Part shown: positions 50,348 to 58,008 of the stretch, piece after piece
How positions within the stretch are numbered: the first letter of the stretch is position 1
Layout of the letters: each line of letters opens with the position of its first letter
Origin: Streptomyces sp. DG2A-72
GTDB taxonomy: Bacteria > Actinomycetota > Actinomycetes > Streptomycetales > Streptomycetaceae
Direction of reading: 5' to 3'
Length of the DNA stretch: 64,000 nucleotides
Assembly: GCF_030499575.1 (NCBI RefSeq)
Contig: NZ_JASTLC010000001.1
Location: 5,170,001-5,234,000, forward strand
Translations under genes and position numbers: made by a program
The notes under the pieces: generated by a model
What the model was told of the DNA's origin: nothing
What the model saw: the letters and a program-made list of their open reading frames with translations, nothing else
Database searches by the model: none

Positions 50348-51346
50348 TCATCCCCGCTGGTGGAGCGTGATGTCGACCAGCAGCGACCGGTGGTCGGTGC
50401 CGGCGAGGTCCAGGAAGCGGGCCGTGCGCGCGGAGAAGTCCCGGGACAGCAGCACATGGTCGATCTGTGCGCCGAACGTCGGTGTCGTCCGGGTCGGCCA
50501 GCTGGGCGTGCGGTCGTCGCCGGTGAGCCGGGCCGCGTCGCGCAGCCCGGCGTCCAGGATGCGGCGGAAGGCGGCGTGGTCCTGGGAGGCGTTGAAGTCG
50601 CCGGCCAGGACGGTCGGGGTCTGCTCGTCGGCGCTCACGTAGTCGCGCAGGGCGCCCAGCTCCCGGCGCCATACGTCCGTCTGTCCGGGCAGCGGCGGCA
50701 TCGGGTGCGCGAGCTGGAGCCGTACGTCGTGCCCGCGCACGTCGGCGACGGCGCCGGGCATCGCCATGGTGCCGGGCACCCCGTCGGTGCCCCTGAGCGG
50801 GAAGCGGCTGAGGATGACCGATCCCTCGGAGCCTCCGGCGATCACGGCCTCGCGGTGCGGATAGCCGTCGGCGAGGTCGCGCTTGAGCACCGCGTCGCAG
50901 GCGAAGTCGCACTCCTCCACGAACACGATGTCCGGCTTGTCGCGTCGTACGGTCTCGACGAGGGCGCCGGTGGCCTGCCCGAACTCGACGTTCGAGGTGA
51001 GCACGCGGAACGAGGCGAGGACGGGCCCGGCCGGCTGGGCGCTCTTGCCGTACGGCTCGATGAACCACGCCAGCAGACCCAGCAGGACGACGCCCCACAC
51101 TGCCCCGACCCACCACCGCGTGAGCACGGTGAGCAGTAGCCCGAGACCCGTGGGCACGAGCAGCCAGGGCAGGAAGGCGAGGAACTGCGGGACAGGCGTG
51201 ATGCCGTCGGTGTCGGCGACCCGGCAGCCCACGACGACACTGACTCCGGCGAACAGCAGCACGGCGAACCAGACGCCGGGACGCCGGGCGCCTCGTCGCT
51301 CGCTTCCGTCACGGTTGACCGTCCACTCGGCAGCCGCTGTGTCCAA
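50348..51346 (-). CDS. Membrane-anchored endonuclease/exonuclease/phosphatase (EEP) protein
   Basis: 332 residues, probable TTG start at 51344-51346 with ggaagg upstream. Three N-terminal helices (about 24-42, 52-72 and 78-97) precede a secreted or extracytoplasmic EEP domain. Its catalytic residues are in VLTSNVEFG (Asn), DIVFVEECD (Glu), LAGDFNAS (Asp-Asn) and GTDHRSLLVDI (Asp-His). The fold acts on phosphodiesters (nucleic acids or phospholipids). A degenerate second copy of the 5' part lies at 52136-52400. Confidence 0.86.
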   Translation of the reverse strand: MDTAAAEWTVNRDGSERRGARRPGVWFAVLLFAGVSVVVGCRVADTDGITPVPQFLAFLPWLLVPTGLGLLLTVLTRWWVGAVWGVVLLGLLAWFIEPYGKSAQPAGPVLASFRVLTSNVEFGQATGALVETVRRDKPDIVFVEECDFACDAVLKRDLADGYPHREAVIAGGSEGSVILSRFPLRGTDGVPGTMAMPGAVADVRGHDVRLQLAHPMPPLPGQTDVWRRELGALRDYVSADEQTPTVLAGDFNASQDHAAFRRILDAGLRDAARLTGDDRTPSWPTRTTPTFGAQIDHVLLSRDFSARTARFLDLAGTDHRSLLVDITLHQRG

Positions 51347-51494
51347 CGCCCGGCCTTCCGCTCGCGGATGGGATGCCCGAATCCTCCCTCAAAGACGGGG
51401 GCCGTGGGTGGAAGGTTGCGCCGAGTGGGAGGGGTCCCGGAGGTGCGGGCGCATGATGTGGCGCCGGTCATCGAGTGGAAGAGGGAGCTCCGAC

Positions 51495-51692
51495 ATGACG
51501 CCCGTACAGGTCGACTGGTTGACCCTGCTGCTTGCGCCTTTCGCCCTCGTCGGGCTGTTGGTCGCCTTCCCGGCCATACGTTCGGCGATCAAGAGCGGTG
51601 AGCCGGCGCCGGGCTGGGCGAAGGCCGTCCAGGGGGTGGCGATCACATGCGCGCTGCTCATCGCCCTTCTGAACGTGACGAGGAGCTCGTGA
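51495..51692 (+). CDS. Small membrane protein
   Basis: 65 residues from ATG 51495 (MTPVQVDWLTLLLAPFALVG) with a purine-rich site upstream. Two hydrophobic helices (about 9-28 and 45-62) are separated by a basic loop IRSAIKSGEPAPGWAKAVQG. No family recognised. It is divergent from the EEP gene and followed at 31 bp by another membrane-protein gene. Confidence 0.65.
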   Translation: MTPVQVDWLTLLLAPFALVGLLVAFPAIRSAIKSGEPAPGWAKAVQGVAITCALLIALLNVTRSS

Positions 51693-51723
51693 CGCCCGGG
51701 AGGCGTCAGGAGGTCGCGCAGTC

Positions 51724-52110
51724 GTGATCACTCGAAGTGGGCTCGTCTGCTTCTGGATCGGCGCAGGGTTGATCCTGTGCTGCACGACGGCGTCGCTGTG
51801 GGTGGCCCAGACGCAGCTCGGCCGATACCCGACCTGGCAGGTGGCTGTCGGCTTCGGCGTCGGCTCGTTCGTCCTGTGCCTGATCCTGCTGGCGAACAGG
51901 TATCGGGGCCAACGACAACTCATGGCGGGTGTGTGGCAGTCGATATCCCTCATCGATGTCACCGTCATGCTCGCCCTGCTGGCCAACTGGGGTTTCGTCG
52001 CGCTTCAACTGGTCGGGGAGCACGGCCGGGCCTGGCATGCGGTACCGATCGGCCTGTACTTCGTCGGCATCACGCTCATCTACATGTTGGGCGACTATCC
52101 GCCCGGCTGA
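51724..52110 (+). CDS. Four-helix membrane protein of unknown function
   Basis: 128 residues from GTG 51724, with aggaggt 10 nt upstream. Four hydrophobic stretches (about 6-27, 39-58, 71-92 and 103-122) give a compact integral membrane protein with short loops (basic NRYRGQRQ between helices 2 and 3). The C-terminus ends GDYPPG. No motif or family is recognised. It may be co-transcribed with the 65-residue membrane gene. Confidence 0.7.
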   Translation: MITRSGLVCFWIGAGLILCCTTASLWVAQTQLGRYPTWQVAVGFGVGSFVLCLILLANRYRGQRQLMAGVWQSISLIDVTVMLALLANWGFVALQLVGEHGRAWHAVPIGLYFVGITLIYMLGDYPPG

Positions 52111-52135
52111 GCATCCATCAGCCGTCCACCGACAC

Positions 52136-52400
52136 CACCCGGGTCAGCAGCGTGCACAGCAGCCCGGGCCCCGTGGGCACGAGCAGTCAGGGCCGACATG
52201 CGAGGAACTGCGGGACCGGGGTGATGCCATCGGTGTCGGCGAGCCGGCAGCCGACGACGACGCTGACTCTGGTCTGTCGCTCGCGTCCGTCTCCGAAAAC
52301 GGTCCACTCGGCAGCCTTGGTGTCCAATGCCCGGCCTTCCGTACGCGGGTGGGGTGGCCGATTGCTCCCTCAAAGTCGGGAGCTGTGAGGGGAAGGTTGC
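52136..52400 (-). pseudogene. Degenerate second copy of the EEP gene 5' region
   Basis: This stretch closely resembles 51115-51420, the start and upstream sequence of the intact EEP gene. Segments such as gtgggcacgagcag, gaggaactgcggga and cccggccttccg are shared in the same order. A gap of roughly 45 bp falls inside the coding part, and scattered substitutions are present. Only the N-terminal coding part is represented, so it cannot make a product. It ends 30 bp before the IS630-type inverted repeat. Confidence 0.8.
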
Positions 52401-52429
52401 AGTCGGACCGGGCCTCGGTGCGCTCGCTT

Positions 52430-52460
52430 CTAGTGCCGCATCAGGCAACGTTCGCCCTGT
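52430..52460 (+). repeat. IS630-type terminal inverted repeat, left end
   Basis: This 31-bp sequence, opening ctagtgccgcatcaggcaac, recurs in inverted orientation at 55436-55466 with 30 of 31 identities. The outermost CTAG fits the TA-within-CTAG target of IS630-family elements. It overlaps the last codons of the transposase remnant. Confidence 0.85.
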
Positions 52461-52895
52461 TCACGACCTCGCGGAGGCGTTGGCCGGAGGCGTATTTGTT
52501 CCGCCAGATGATGTAGCGGCGGATCACGCTTCCCTGCTCCTTGTGGCTGGCGTGGTCGGTGCCATCAAGAGCGAAGTAGCGCAGGGCGGTGAACTGGGCC
52601 TCGATCCGGTTGCGCCAGGAGCTGTTGGTCGGGGTGTAGACGATCTCCACGTTGTTCGCCGCCGTCCAGGTCGCGACCCGCTGGCACCGCTTCGTCGTCA
52701 GGTGCGGGGAGTAGTTGTAGCAGACGATCGCAGCGCGTACGTCCATCGGGTGCAGCGAGCGCAGGAAGGTGCGGGCGGGTGTAGGTCGCCCGGCGTCGGG
52801 GCCTCGGCTCGCGGTCGGGGTCCTTGTGCCGTCCGCCGCGTCCGGCCCATTGCCGGCCGGGGTGGGGCTGAAGGTTGAGTGGCCCGAACTCGTCC
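52441..52895 (-). pseudogene. IS630-family transposase, 3' remnant
   Basis: The C-terminal DDE-domain part reads NNVEIVYTPTNSSWRNRIEA, followed by FALDGTDHASHKEQGSVIRRYIIWRNKYASG, and ends VVNRANVA. Upstream, the segment TDLDEFGPLNLQPHPGRQWAGRGGRHKDPD is preserved in another frame. The piece that should join them (about 35 residues around the second Asp) is missing. The gene is frameshifted, internally deleted and lacks its N-terminal helix-turn-helix, so no active enzyme is possible. Confidence 0.85.
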
Positions 52896-52898
52896 AGG

Positions 52899-53537
52899 TC
52901 AGTTCGACGTTGTCGTGGTCGCCACGAGGAAGACCCCAAGCCCGGCCATGGTCGCGCCTCCTGTAGCCGTGACCACCTCGAGACGACGAGGCGAGCGGGA
53001 GAACCACGAGCGGGCGCTGCTGGACAGCAGGCTCCAGGCCGAGTGGCAGACCACGGCGATGACGGCGAAAGCGAACCCAAAGACGATCATTTGTAGCGGC
53101 ACATGCCCGCTGGTTCGGTCCACGAACTGAGGCAGTGCCGAACTGAAGAAGATCACATTCTTCGGATTCGTCACCCCGACGACGAACCCGTCCCGCGCGG
53201 CAGGCAACGCTCTGCCGGGAGTCGCAGCTGCTCCGAAGCCAACGTGGCTGCGCCGCTGCCGGAACGCCTTCACCCCGAGATGCACCAGGTATGCGGCACC
53301 GATGAGCTTGATCACGCTGAACAACAGCGCCGACTGCTCCAGGAGCGCACCCAGGCCCAGCGCCACCCCGACCGCCTGGACGAAGGTCCCCATATCGTTG
53401 CCGACCACCCCGGCCAGCGCCGCCCGGCGGCCTTGCGCCAGCGCCCTGCCGATGACGAACAGCACACTCGGACCCGGAATTAGCGTGATCAGAAGAGCCG
53501 CGACAGAGAATGCAACAAGGCGATCTAACGGAACCAC
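52899..53537 (-). CDS. LysE/RhtB-family amino-acid exporter
   Basis: 212 residues from GTG 53535-53537. The family signature is at the N-terminus (LITLIPGPSVLFVIGRALAQGRRAALAGVVGNDMG). Five to six hydrophobic helices follow, with the conserved FVVGVTNPKNVIFFSSALPQFVD loop. The C-terminal end FLVATTTTSN runs into the transposase remnant, so the last few residues may differ from the ancestral protein. It should export an amino acid or a related metabolite. It lies inside the inverted-repeat-bounded segment. Confidence 0.87.
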   Translation of the reverse strand: MVPLDRLVAFSVAALLITLIPGPSVLFVIGRALAQGRRAALAGVVGNDMGTFVQAVGVALGLGALLEQSALLFSVIKLIGAAYLVHLGVKAFRQRRSHVGFGAAATPGRALPAARDGFVVGVTNPKNVIFFSSALPQFVDRTSGHVPLQMIVFGFAFAVIAVVCHSAWSLLSSSARSWFSRSPRRLEVVTATGGATMAGLGVFLVATTTTSN

Positions 53538-53943
53538 GAGCGGATCCTACGTCAGCCTCACATGCTCCGAGCTGAGTTGAGCGATGTATGGCGGGCGCAC
53601 GCGTCCGGCTCGCTCGTCCCTGATACCGCCCGGTCGGCCGAAGTACTCGGTGGCTGATCGAGAGACTCGGCGCAGAAGGCTTCATGGCCGATCTCCGGGA
53701 CTCCATCCTCCTTCGGATCGGGCTGCCCGTTGTTCGCTGGCTACAGTGGCGTATGGGACAGCGTGACGGTGTTTGCAACGGATCCTCGTCGGCGCCCCGG
53801 AAGACACCGTGGGGAATCAGCAGTAAGGGCTCGCAGAAGAACAACATGCAGGCGAGCGGCGCGTTGACCTAGGAGGTCGAGGCCCAGATCCACCAAGTTA
53901 ATTATCTGCGATCCCTAACGCACTTGGGAGGGAAGGGACGGCA
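53538..53943. other. 406-bp spacer between the two exporter genes
   Basis: This holds no recognisable gene. A frame giving MADLRDSILLRIGLPVVRWL from ATG 53684 has some protein-like character but no family or ribosome site. The base composition drops just before the EamA gene (aagttaattatctg near 53894), hinting at foreign or decayed DNA. Confidence 0.5.
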
Positions 53944-54918
53944 GTGCGGAGAGTCCGTTCGGCGTTATCCTCGATCTACCGGTCTCCGGTTCTACTGCTG
54001 TGTTTGGCCGCAGCTGGCTGGTCGGGCAACTTCGTGGTCGGACGGCTGATCCAAAGCACCGTCCCTCCGGTGAACCTGGCGTTCTTCCGCTGGCTCACCG
54101 CCACCGTCGTACTGCTCCCCTTCGGGATCCCCCGGCTCCGCCGCGACCTGCCGGTGCTGGTCCACCACAAGGGAACAGTGCTGCTGCTGGCGGCCGCTGG
54201 TGTGGCCGCCTACAACACGCTGATCTACGAGGGACTGCAAACCACCACGGCGATCAGCGCGCTGCTCATGCAATCGATCATGCCTGTGCTCATCCTGGCA
54301 TTCGTCTTCGCCCTCTTCCGCGAGCGTCCCCAGATTTTCCAGCTGCTCGGACTCACGCTGTCCCTGGCCGGTGTGTGGGTGGTGGTGACCGAAGGCAGCC
54401 CCTTCGCCATCGACGCGCTCGCGCTGGGCGGAGGTCACGGATGGATCCTGCTGGGCGTGATCAGCTACGCGCTCTACACCACACTGCTGCGCCGGCGTCC
54501 GCCGGTGCACCCGCTGAGCCTGCTGACCGCCACGTTCGGCCTGGGCGCCCTCATGCTGGCGCCCCTGGCCGCCGCCGAAGCAGCCTCCGGGCGCTCCCTG
54601 CCCCTGACAACCGGCTCCCTCGCCGCAGTGCTATACGTCGCCCTGATCCCCTCCCTGCTGTGCTACTTCTGCTACAACCGGGGTGCCGAGTTGCTTGGCG
54701 CAGCCCGAGCTGGGCAGTTCCTGCATCTGATGCCGGTCTTCGGCGCTGCCCTTGCCTTTTTCTTCCTCGGCGAGCACATCCACGGTTTCCACCTCGCGGG
54801 CGCGGCTCTCATTGGCGCCGGCCTTACGATCGCCGCAGCCAAGCAACGCCCGAGCCACCACCGGCCTCCACTGGAGGAGAGCGACGCGGAAGGGCAGCCC
54901 GCACGGCACATCCGGTGA
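53944..54918 (+). CDS. EamA/DMT-family metabolite exporter
   Basis: 324 residues from GTG 53944 with ggaagggacggca upstream. Ten hydrophobic helices are arranged as two EamA repeats (about 15-145 and 165-300), with the repeat start AAAGWSGNFVVGRLIQSTVPPVNLAFFRWL typical of RhaT/YdcZ-like carriers. Transport of amino acids, sugars or other small metabolites is likely. It is the second exporter in the segment bounded by inverted repeats, and shows no gene-level damage. Confidence 0.86.
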   Translation: MRRVRSALSSIYRSPVLLLCLAAAGWSGNFVVGRLIQSTVPPVNLAFFRWLTATVVLLPFGIPRLRRDLPVLVHHKGTVLLLAAAGVAAYNTLIYEGLQTTTAISALLMQSIMPVLILAFVFALFRERPQIFQLLGLTLSLAGVWVVVTEGSPFAIDALALGGGHGWILLGVISYALYTTLLRRRPPVHPLSLLTATFGLGALMLAPLAAAEAASGRSLPLTTGSLAAVLYVALIPSLLCYFCYNRGAELLGAARAGQFLHLMPVFGAALAFFFLGEHIHGFHLAGAALIGAGLTIAAAKQRPSHHRPPLEESDAEGQPARHIR

Positions 54919-55435
54919 CCGGCGCTCTGCCGTTCAGCCGCTGATGATCGCCTCCGAGCACCGAGAGGGGCGTCCGATGGCGATGCGCAGGCAGTCGGCT
55001 GGGAGGCCAGCGGCCCTCTTGCAGGACCGCGAAGAACATAGCGGGGGAAAGCCATCGAGGTCGAGGATGTCGTGGGCGGCGGCCGGGCTAGGGACTGACT
55101 TAGCTGACCCCGGCGCTTGAGCATGTGCGGCCGGTCGACGGCGTCGACTACGACCAGGTCGTCACCGAGCGGCTTCAGCCCTCGCCATTTCCTCCTCGTC
55201 GTAGACCAGCCAGGGCACCGCCCCCGGAGCCTTCAGCCACCCGCCCCCAACGCGGTAGGCAGATCACTCGGATGTCACGAGGAGCTGCGTCCAACTCCGT
55301 TGCGCTCCTCCGTCGTTCGGATGCGTAAGGAGTAACGGCTAGACCAAGCAGGTGATGTGCACACCTCCAGCGTGTCGCCCCGTAGTCCGGTCAACGCCTT
55401 GGTGCCGCCCGGCGCAGCAACCCAGTGATGTCACG
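54919..55435. other. 517-bp spacer at the right end of the mobile segment
   Basis: No convincing gene on either strand. Open frames are short, have no ribosome sites and do not resemble any family I recognise. The stretch ends at the right inverted repeat. Confidence 0.55.
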
Positions 55436-55937
55436 ACAGGGCGAACGTTGCCTGATGCGGCCCTAGGCCCCAGCTCCTGGGCGGCTGGGTGACGACGATC
55501 CGCCAGACCACCGAGCTGACCGCTGAGAACTTCCACGTCGAGCCATGCATATTGGTGTGCGGTATCTGGGCGGTGAACACGCCGCTCCCGTCACCGCACT
55601 GAGACCCGGCGGCGGTCTTTTCGGCGGCGTTGATGTTGAACCTGGAGGGGCCGGCGCATGTCCACATCACCGTGATGGATGAGGATTTCCCCGCGGACGC
55701 GGGCACCCCGCCCGCACCGCGCCCCGACCCCTTGTACAGCGTCTTCGACCCGACAGAGATCGGAGACTGGACCGGATCGGGAAGGCGGTGCGGGCTTGTC
55801 GGCGTCTGCCCCGGAGAGGCGGTCGCTCCGGTCCCCGTCGTGGCTTTCGCCGGAGGCGGCGTCGCCCGTGGTGGCGTTCGCCCGGGGGTGAGTGCCACCG
55901 GAACAGGCCGACACGAGCACCAGGGCCGACAAGCCAA
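55431..55937 (-). pseudogene. Lipoprotein gene, frameshifted and truncated at the IS end
   Basis: A signal region LSALVLVSACSGGTHPRANA (lipobox VSAC) with a Gly/Asp-rich linker is in one frame from about 55932. The folded part (SSSITVMWTCAGPSRFNINA, GVFTAQIPHTNMHGSTWKFS, VVWRIVVTQPP) is in another. The two are separated near 55720-55760, and no suitable start codon with basic N-region exists. The 3' end runs into the inverted repeat, so the original C-terminus is lost. The family is an unnamed Streptomyces lipoprotein. Confidence 0.7.
55436..55466 (-). repeat. IS630-type terminal inverted repeat, right end
   Basis: Reverse complement of 52430-52460 with one mismatch. It ends in CTAG at the outer side and marks the boundary with the damaged lipoprotein gene. 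Confidence 0.85.
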
Positions 55938-56000
55938 CGGTCGGCAGGGAAGGGCTTGATCCTCGGTTACCTGATGATGGTCAGGATGTGCAGGACTGCC

Positions 56001-56675
56001 TCACGCAGGGACGCGTGCACGCACCAAGAGTGTTCCCAGTTTTTTCGGGTCTGGGGCCTTGATGACCTGGGCGTCGATATCGGCGAAGCCGTGCTGCTTG
56101 AGGATGTCCGTCCACGTCTGGGGGGTGTACTGCCAGCGCAGTACGGTCAGTTCGCGCGTCCGGCCTTCGAGCCACTTGCCCCGCATTCGCTGGGGGCCGT
56201 AGGAGCCGGCGACCGGTTCGGCCTGTGAGAACGCGAAGACACCGCCCGGGGCCAGCCGCTTGAAGACGCACGGAAACAGGTCTTCGGGGTCCGTGAACCA
56301 CACCGCGCCCCATACCGAATAGATCGCGTCGTACTCCGCAGGGGCAGACGAGAGGTAGGCGCATGCCTCGCCCTGGACGAAGGACAGCCCAGGAGTGCCG
56401 TTCCACCAGGCGCGGGCCCGTCCGACCTGGACGGGGGAGAAGTCGACGCCGGTCACCTCGACGCCGTGGCGGGCCAGGTGGGCGGCTTCCTTGCCCTCCG
56501 CCGGTCCGAGCTCCAGCGCTCGCCGCGGGCTGCCGAGGACTTCGCCCCCGGGCCCGTGCCCGGGGTACTGGGTCCAGTCGAACCGGTCGACCTGCGGCGC
56601 CGGTTGGGGGCCCTCGCCCTTGTAGGGCTTGTACTTGTCCCAGTACTCGGCCGGTGTCTTGGGCGCGTGGGACAT
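56001..56675 (-). CDS. SAM-dependent class I methyltransferase
   Basis: 224 residues from ATG 56673-56675 with gaggag upstream (MSHAPKTPAEYWDKYKPYKG). The SAM-binding motif I is RALELGPAEGKEAAHLARHG, followed by VTGVDFSPVQVGRAR (acidic loop) and YDAIYSVWGAVWFTDPEDLFPCVFKRLAPGGVFAFS (motifs II-III). The substrate is unknown; similar proteins in actinomycetes methylate small molecules. It is flanked by a hairpin (56789-56820) upstream. Confidence 0.88.
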   Translation of the reverse strand: MSHAPKTPAEYWDKYKPYKGEGPQPAPQVDRFDWTQYPGHGPGGEVLGSPRRALELGPAEGKEAAHLARHGVEVTGVDFSPVQVGRARAWWNGTPGLSFVQGEACAYLSSAPAEYDAIYSVWGAVWFTDPEDLFPCVFKRLAPGGVFAFSQAEPVAGSYGPQRMRGKWLEGRTRELTVLRWQYTPQTWTDILKQHGFADIDAQVIKAPDPKKLGTLLVRARVPA

Positions 56676-56788
56676 GAAGCTCCTCGGGAGGGTGGAGTGA
56701 CCGGTGTCCGTTGAGCTGGACACCGTATCGGGGCTCCCTCCCACGTGAGGGCGAATGACACCGTACTCACCCGGACACGCACGCGAAG

Positions 56789-56820
56789 GGGCCCGGGAGC
56801 GTCGTGACGCCCTCGGGCCC
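56789..56820. terminator. Hairpin terminator
   Basis: Left arm gggcccgggagcgtc (56789-56803) and right arm gacgccctcgggccc (56806-56820) pair except for two positions. It lies 3' of the small Cys-rich gene on the minus strand. Confidence 0.75.
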
Positions 56821-56832
56821 GACCGTTTTGGA

Positions 56833-57087
56833 TCAGTGGCAGTTCGATCCCGGACTGCACGGCCCGCACTTGCCGTAGTCCCTCTCCCAGAGCTTCCAGT
56901 CCACGTCGAAGCCCGCGTCCGCGATGATCTGGGCGGTGCGCTCCACCGAGCCGTCGAACTTGAACTCGATCTCCGGGATGTGCTCCAGGAACCTTCCGTC
57001 GAAGTGCTCCGCGCAGAACTCGCGGTAGTTCTTCGTGTCCAGGATGAAGACGTGGACGGCCAGGTCGACCAGGCGGCCACAGCACAT
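56833..57087 (-). CDS. Small Cys-rich protein, probably truncated at its start
   Basis: 84 residues from ATG 57085-57087 (MCCGRLVDLAVHVFILDTKN). The C-terminus contains a clustered motif KCGPCSPGSNCH, with further cysteines at the N-terminus. The core EFCAEHFDGRFLEHIPEIEFKFDGSVERTAQIIADAGFDVDWKLWE looks like a folded alpha/beta segment. The start codon coincides with the break point where the divergent regulator lost its HTH. The N-terminal part of this protein may therefore be missing too. Family unknown. Confidence 0.5.
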   Translation of the reverse strand: MCCGRLVDLAVHVFILDTKNYREFCAEHFDGRFLEHIPEIEFKFDGSVERTAQIIADAGFDVDWKLWERDYGKCGPCSPGSNCH

Positions 57088-57100
57088 AGAGAGCGGGCAC

Positions 57101-57820
57101 GTGACCGCACGCATCCTTGAGATTCGTGTACTGCTGGATGCGTACGGCGTTGATGATTCCGAAGTCCGCCACAGGCTGGAGGACTTGGCGAAGCGGTCCA
57201 ATAACCGCGGCTGGTGGCTCGAACATGCAGAGCAGCTGCGGGCGGACTACCTCGATCACATTTCGCTGGAGGACGACGCGACCCACATTCGGGTGTGGGC
57301 ACAGGCGCTGGTGCCAGGCTTGCTGCAAACGCCTGCCTATGCGCAGTCCGTCATCACGGCCAGTTCGATCTACGTTCCCCCGGAACGCGTGGGGCAGCTG
57401 GTCAAGGTGCGCGAGGCGCGGCAGGCGAAGATCGAAGAGGGCGGGGCGGCGTTCACGGCCATCATCTGGGAACCCGTGATCATTCACCCCCTGATGCCTG
57501 CCGAGATCCACCGAGAGCAGCTTGCGCGCATCCTTGAGGTCGGCGACAGGAAGAACACAACTGTTCAGGTTCTGCCTTTGAGCGCTGGAACACTCGCGGG
57601 AGAGATCTCCGCGTTCGCATCCTTCAGTTTCGACGCGGGGCCGATCGTGGAAGCGGTGACGTTGGAGAACCTTCGTGGCACGTCGATCCTTGAGGCGCCC
57701 GAGGATCTTGCGGCTTACACGCTTGCCTATGACCAACTACGATCGGCAGCGCTGGCACCGGAAGCGAGTGTGCAGCTCATTAGGCGCGCACTGCAAAGAA
57801 GCAAGGACGATGCATCGTGA
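57101..57820 (+). CDS. DUF5753 regulator lacking its helix-turn-helix
   Basis: About 239 residues if translation starts at GTG 57101; the open frame extends upstream to 57035 but there matches antisense sequence. The sequence starts abruptly at the segment IESGHVTARILEIRVLLDAYG, which in intact proteins follows an N-terminal Xre-type helix-turn-helix. The DUF5753 ligand/partner domain is complete: NRGWWLEHAEQLRADYLDHI, ALVPGLLQTPAYAQSVI and TTVQVLPLSAG. The DNA-binding domain is missing, so it cannot act as a normal regulator. It overlaps the DUF397 gene by GTGA, as intact pairs do. Confidence 0.78.
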   Translation: MTARILEIRVLLDAYGVDDSEVRHRLEDLAKRSNNRGWWLEHAEQLRADYLDHISLEDDATHIRVWAQALVPGLLQTPAYAQSVITASSIYVPPERVGQLVKVREARQAKIEEGGAAFTAIIWEPVIIHPLMPAEIHREQLARILEVGDRKNTTVQVLPLSAGTLAGEISAFASFSFDAGPIVEAVTLENLRGTSILEAPEDLAAYTLAYDQLRSAALAPEASVQLIRRALQRSKDDAS

Positions 57821-58008
57821 CTCCTGAGTCCATAGGCCCCTTCCGGAAGTCTTCGTACTCCGGGGCACAGGGCGACTGCGTCGAGGTCGCCGCGACCGCC
57901 ACCGGCGGCCGTGCCGTACGGGACAGCAAGAACCAAAGCGGCCCCCACCTGCTCGTCGGCACCGACAGTTGGCACGCCTTCCTCACCGGCGTGAAGGACA
58001 GTCACTAG
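57817..58008 (+). CDS. DUF397-domain protein
   Basis: 63 residues from GTG 57817. The family core GPFRKSSYSGAQGDCVEVA and AVRDSKNQSGPHLLVGTDSWHAFL is complete. Members are nearly always encoded right after a helix-turn-helix DUF5753 regulator, forming pairs of the BldB/WhiJ-type actinomycete system, where the small protein antagonises the regulator. Here the partner has lost its DNA-binding domain. The stop shares CTAG with the convergent hydrolase stop. Confidence 0.9.
   Translation: MTPESIGPFRKSSYSGAQGDCVEVAATATGGRAVRDSKNQSGPHLLVGTDSWHAFLTGVKDSH

Larger units (their letters stand above)
52430..55466. mobile_element. 3.04-kb segment bounded by IS630-type inverted repeats
   Basis: Near-perfect 31-bp inverted repeats with CTAG at each outer edge enclose 3,037 bp. 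Next to the left end lies the 3' part of an IS630 transposase. The rest of the segment carries a LysE-type and an EamA-type exporter gene and fragmentary sequence. No complete transposase is present, so it would need help in trans to move. It may be a decayed IS with passenger genes or a composite of two IS ends. Confidence 0.65.

Noticed and set aside
52441..53847. One continuous 468-codon minus-strand frame through the transposase and LysE region
   Set aside because: Only the first part (to about 52860) contains transposase sequence. The upstream part is antisense or out-of-frame with LysE and has no protein-like character.
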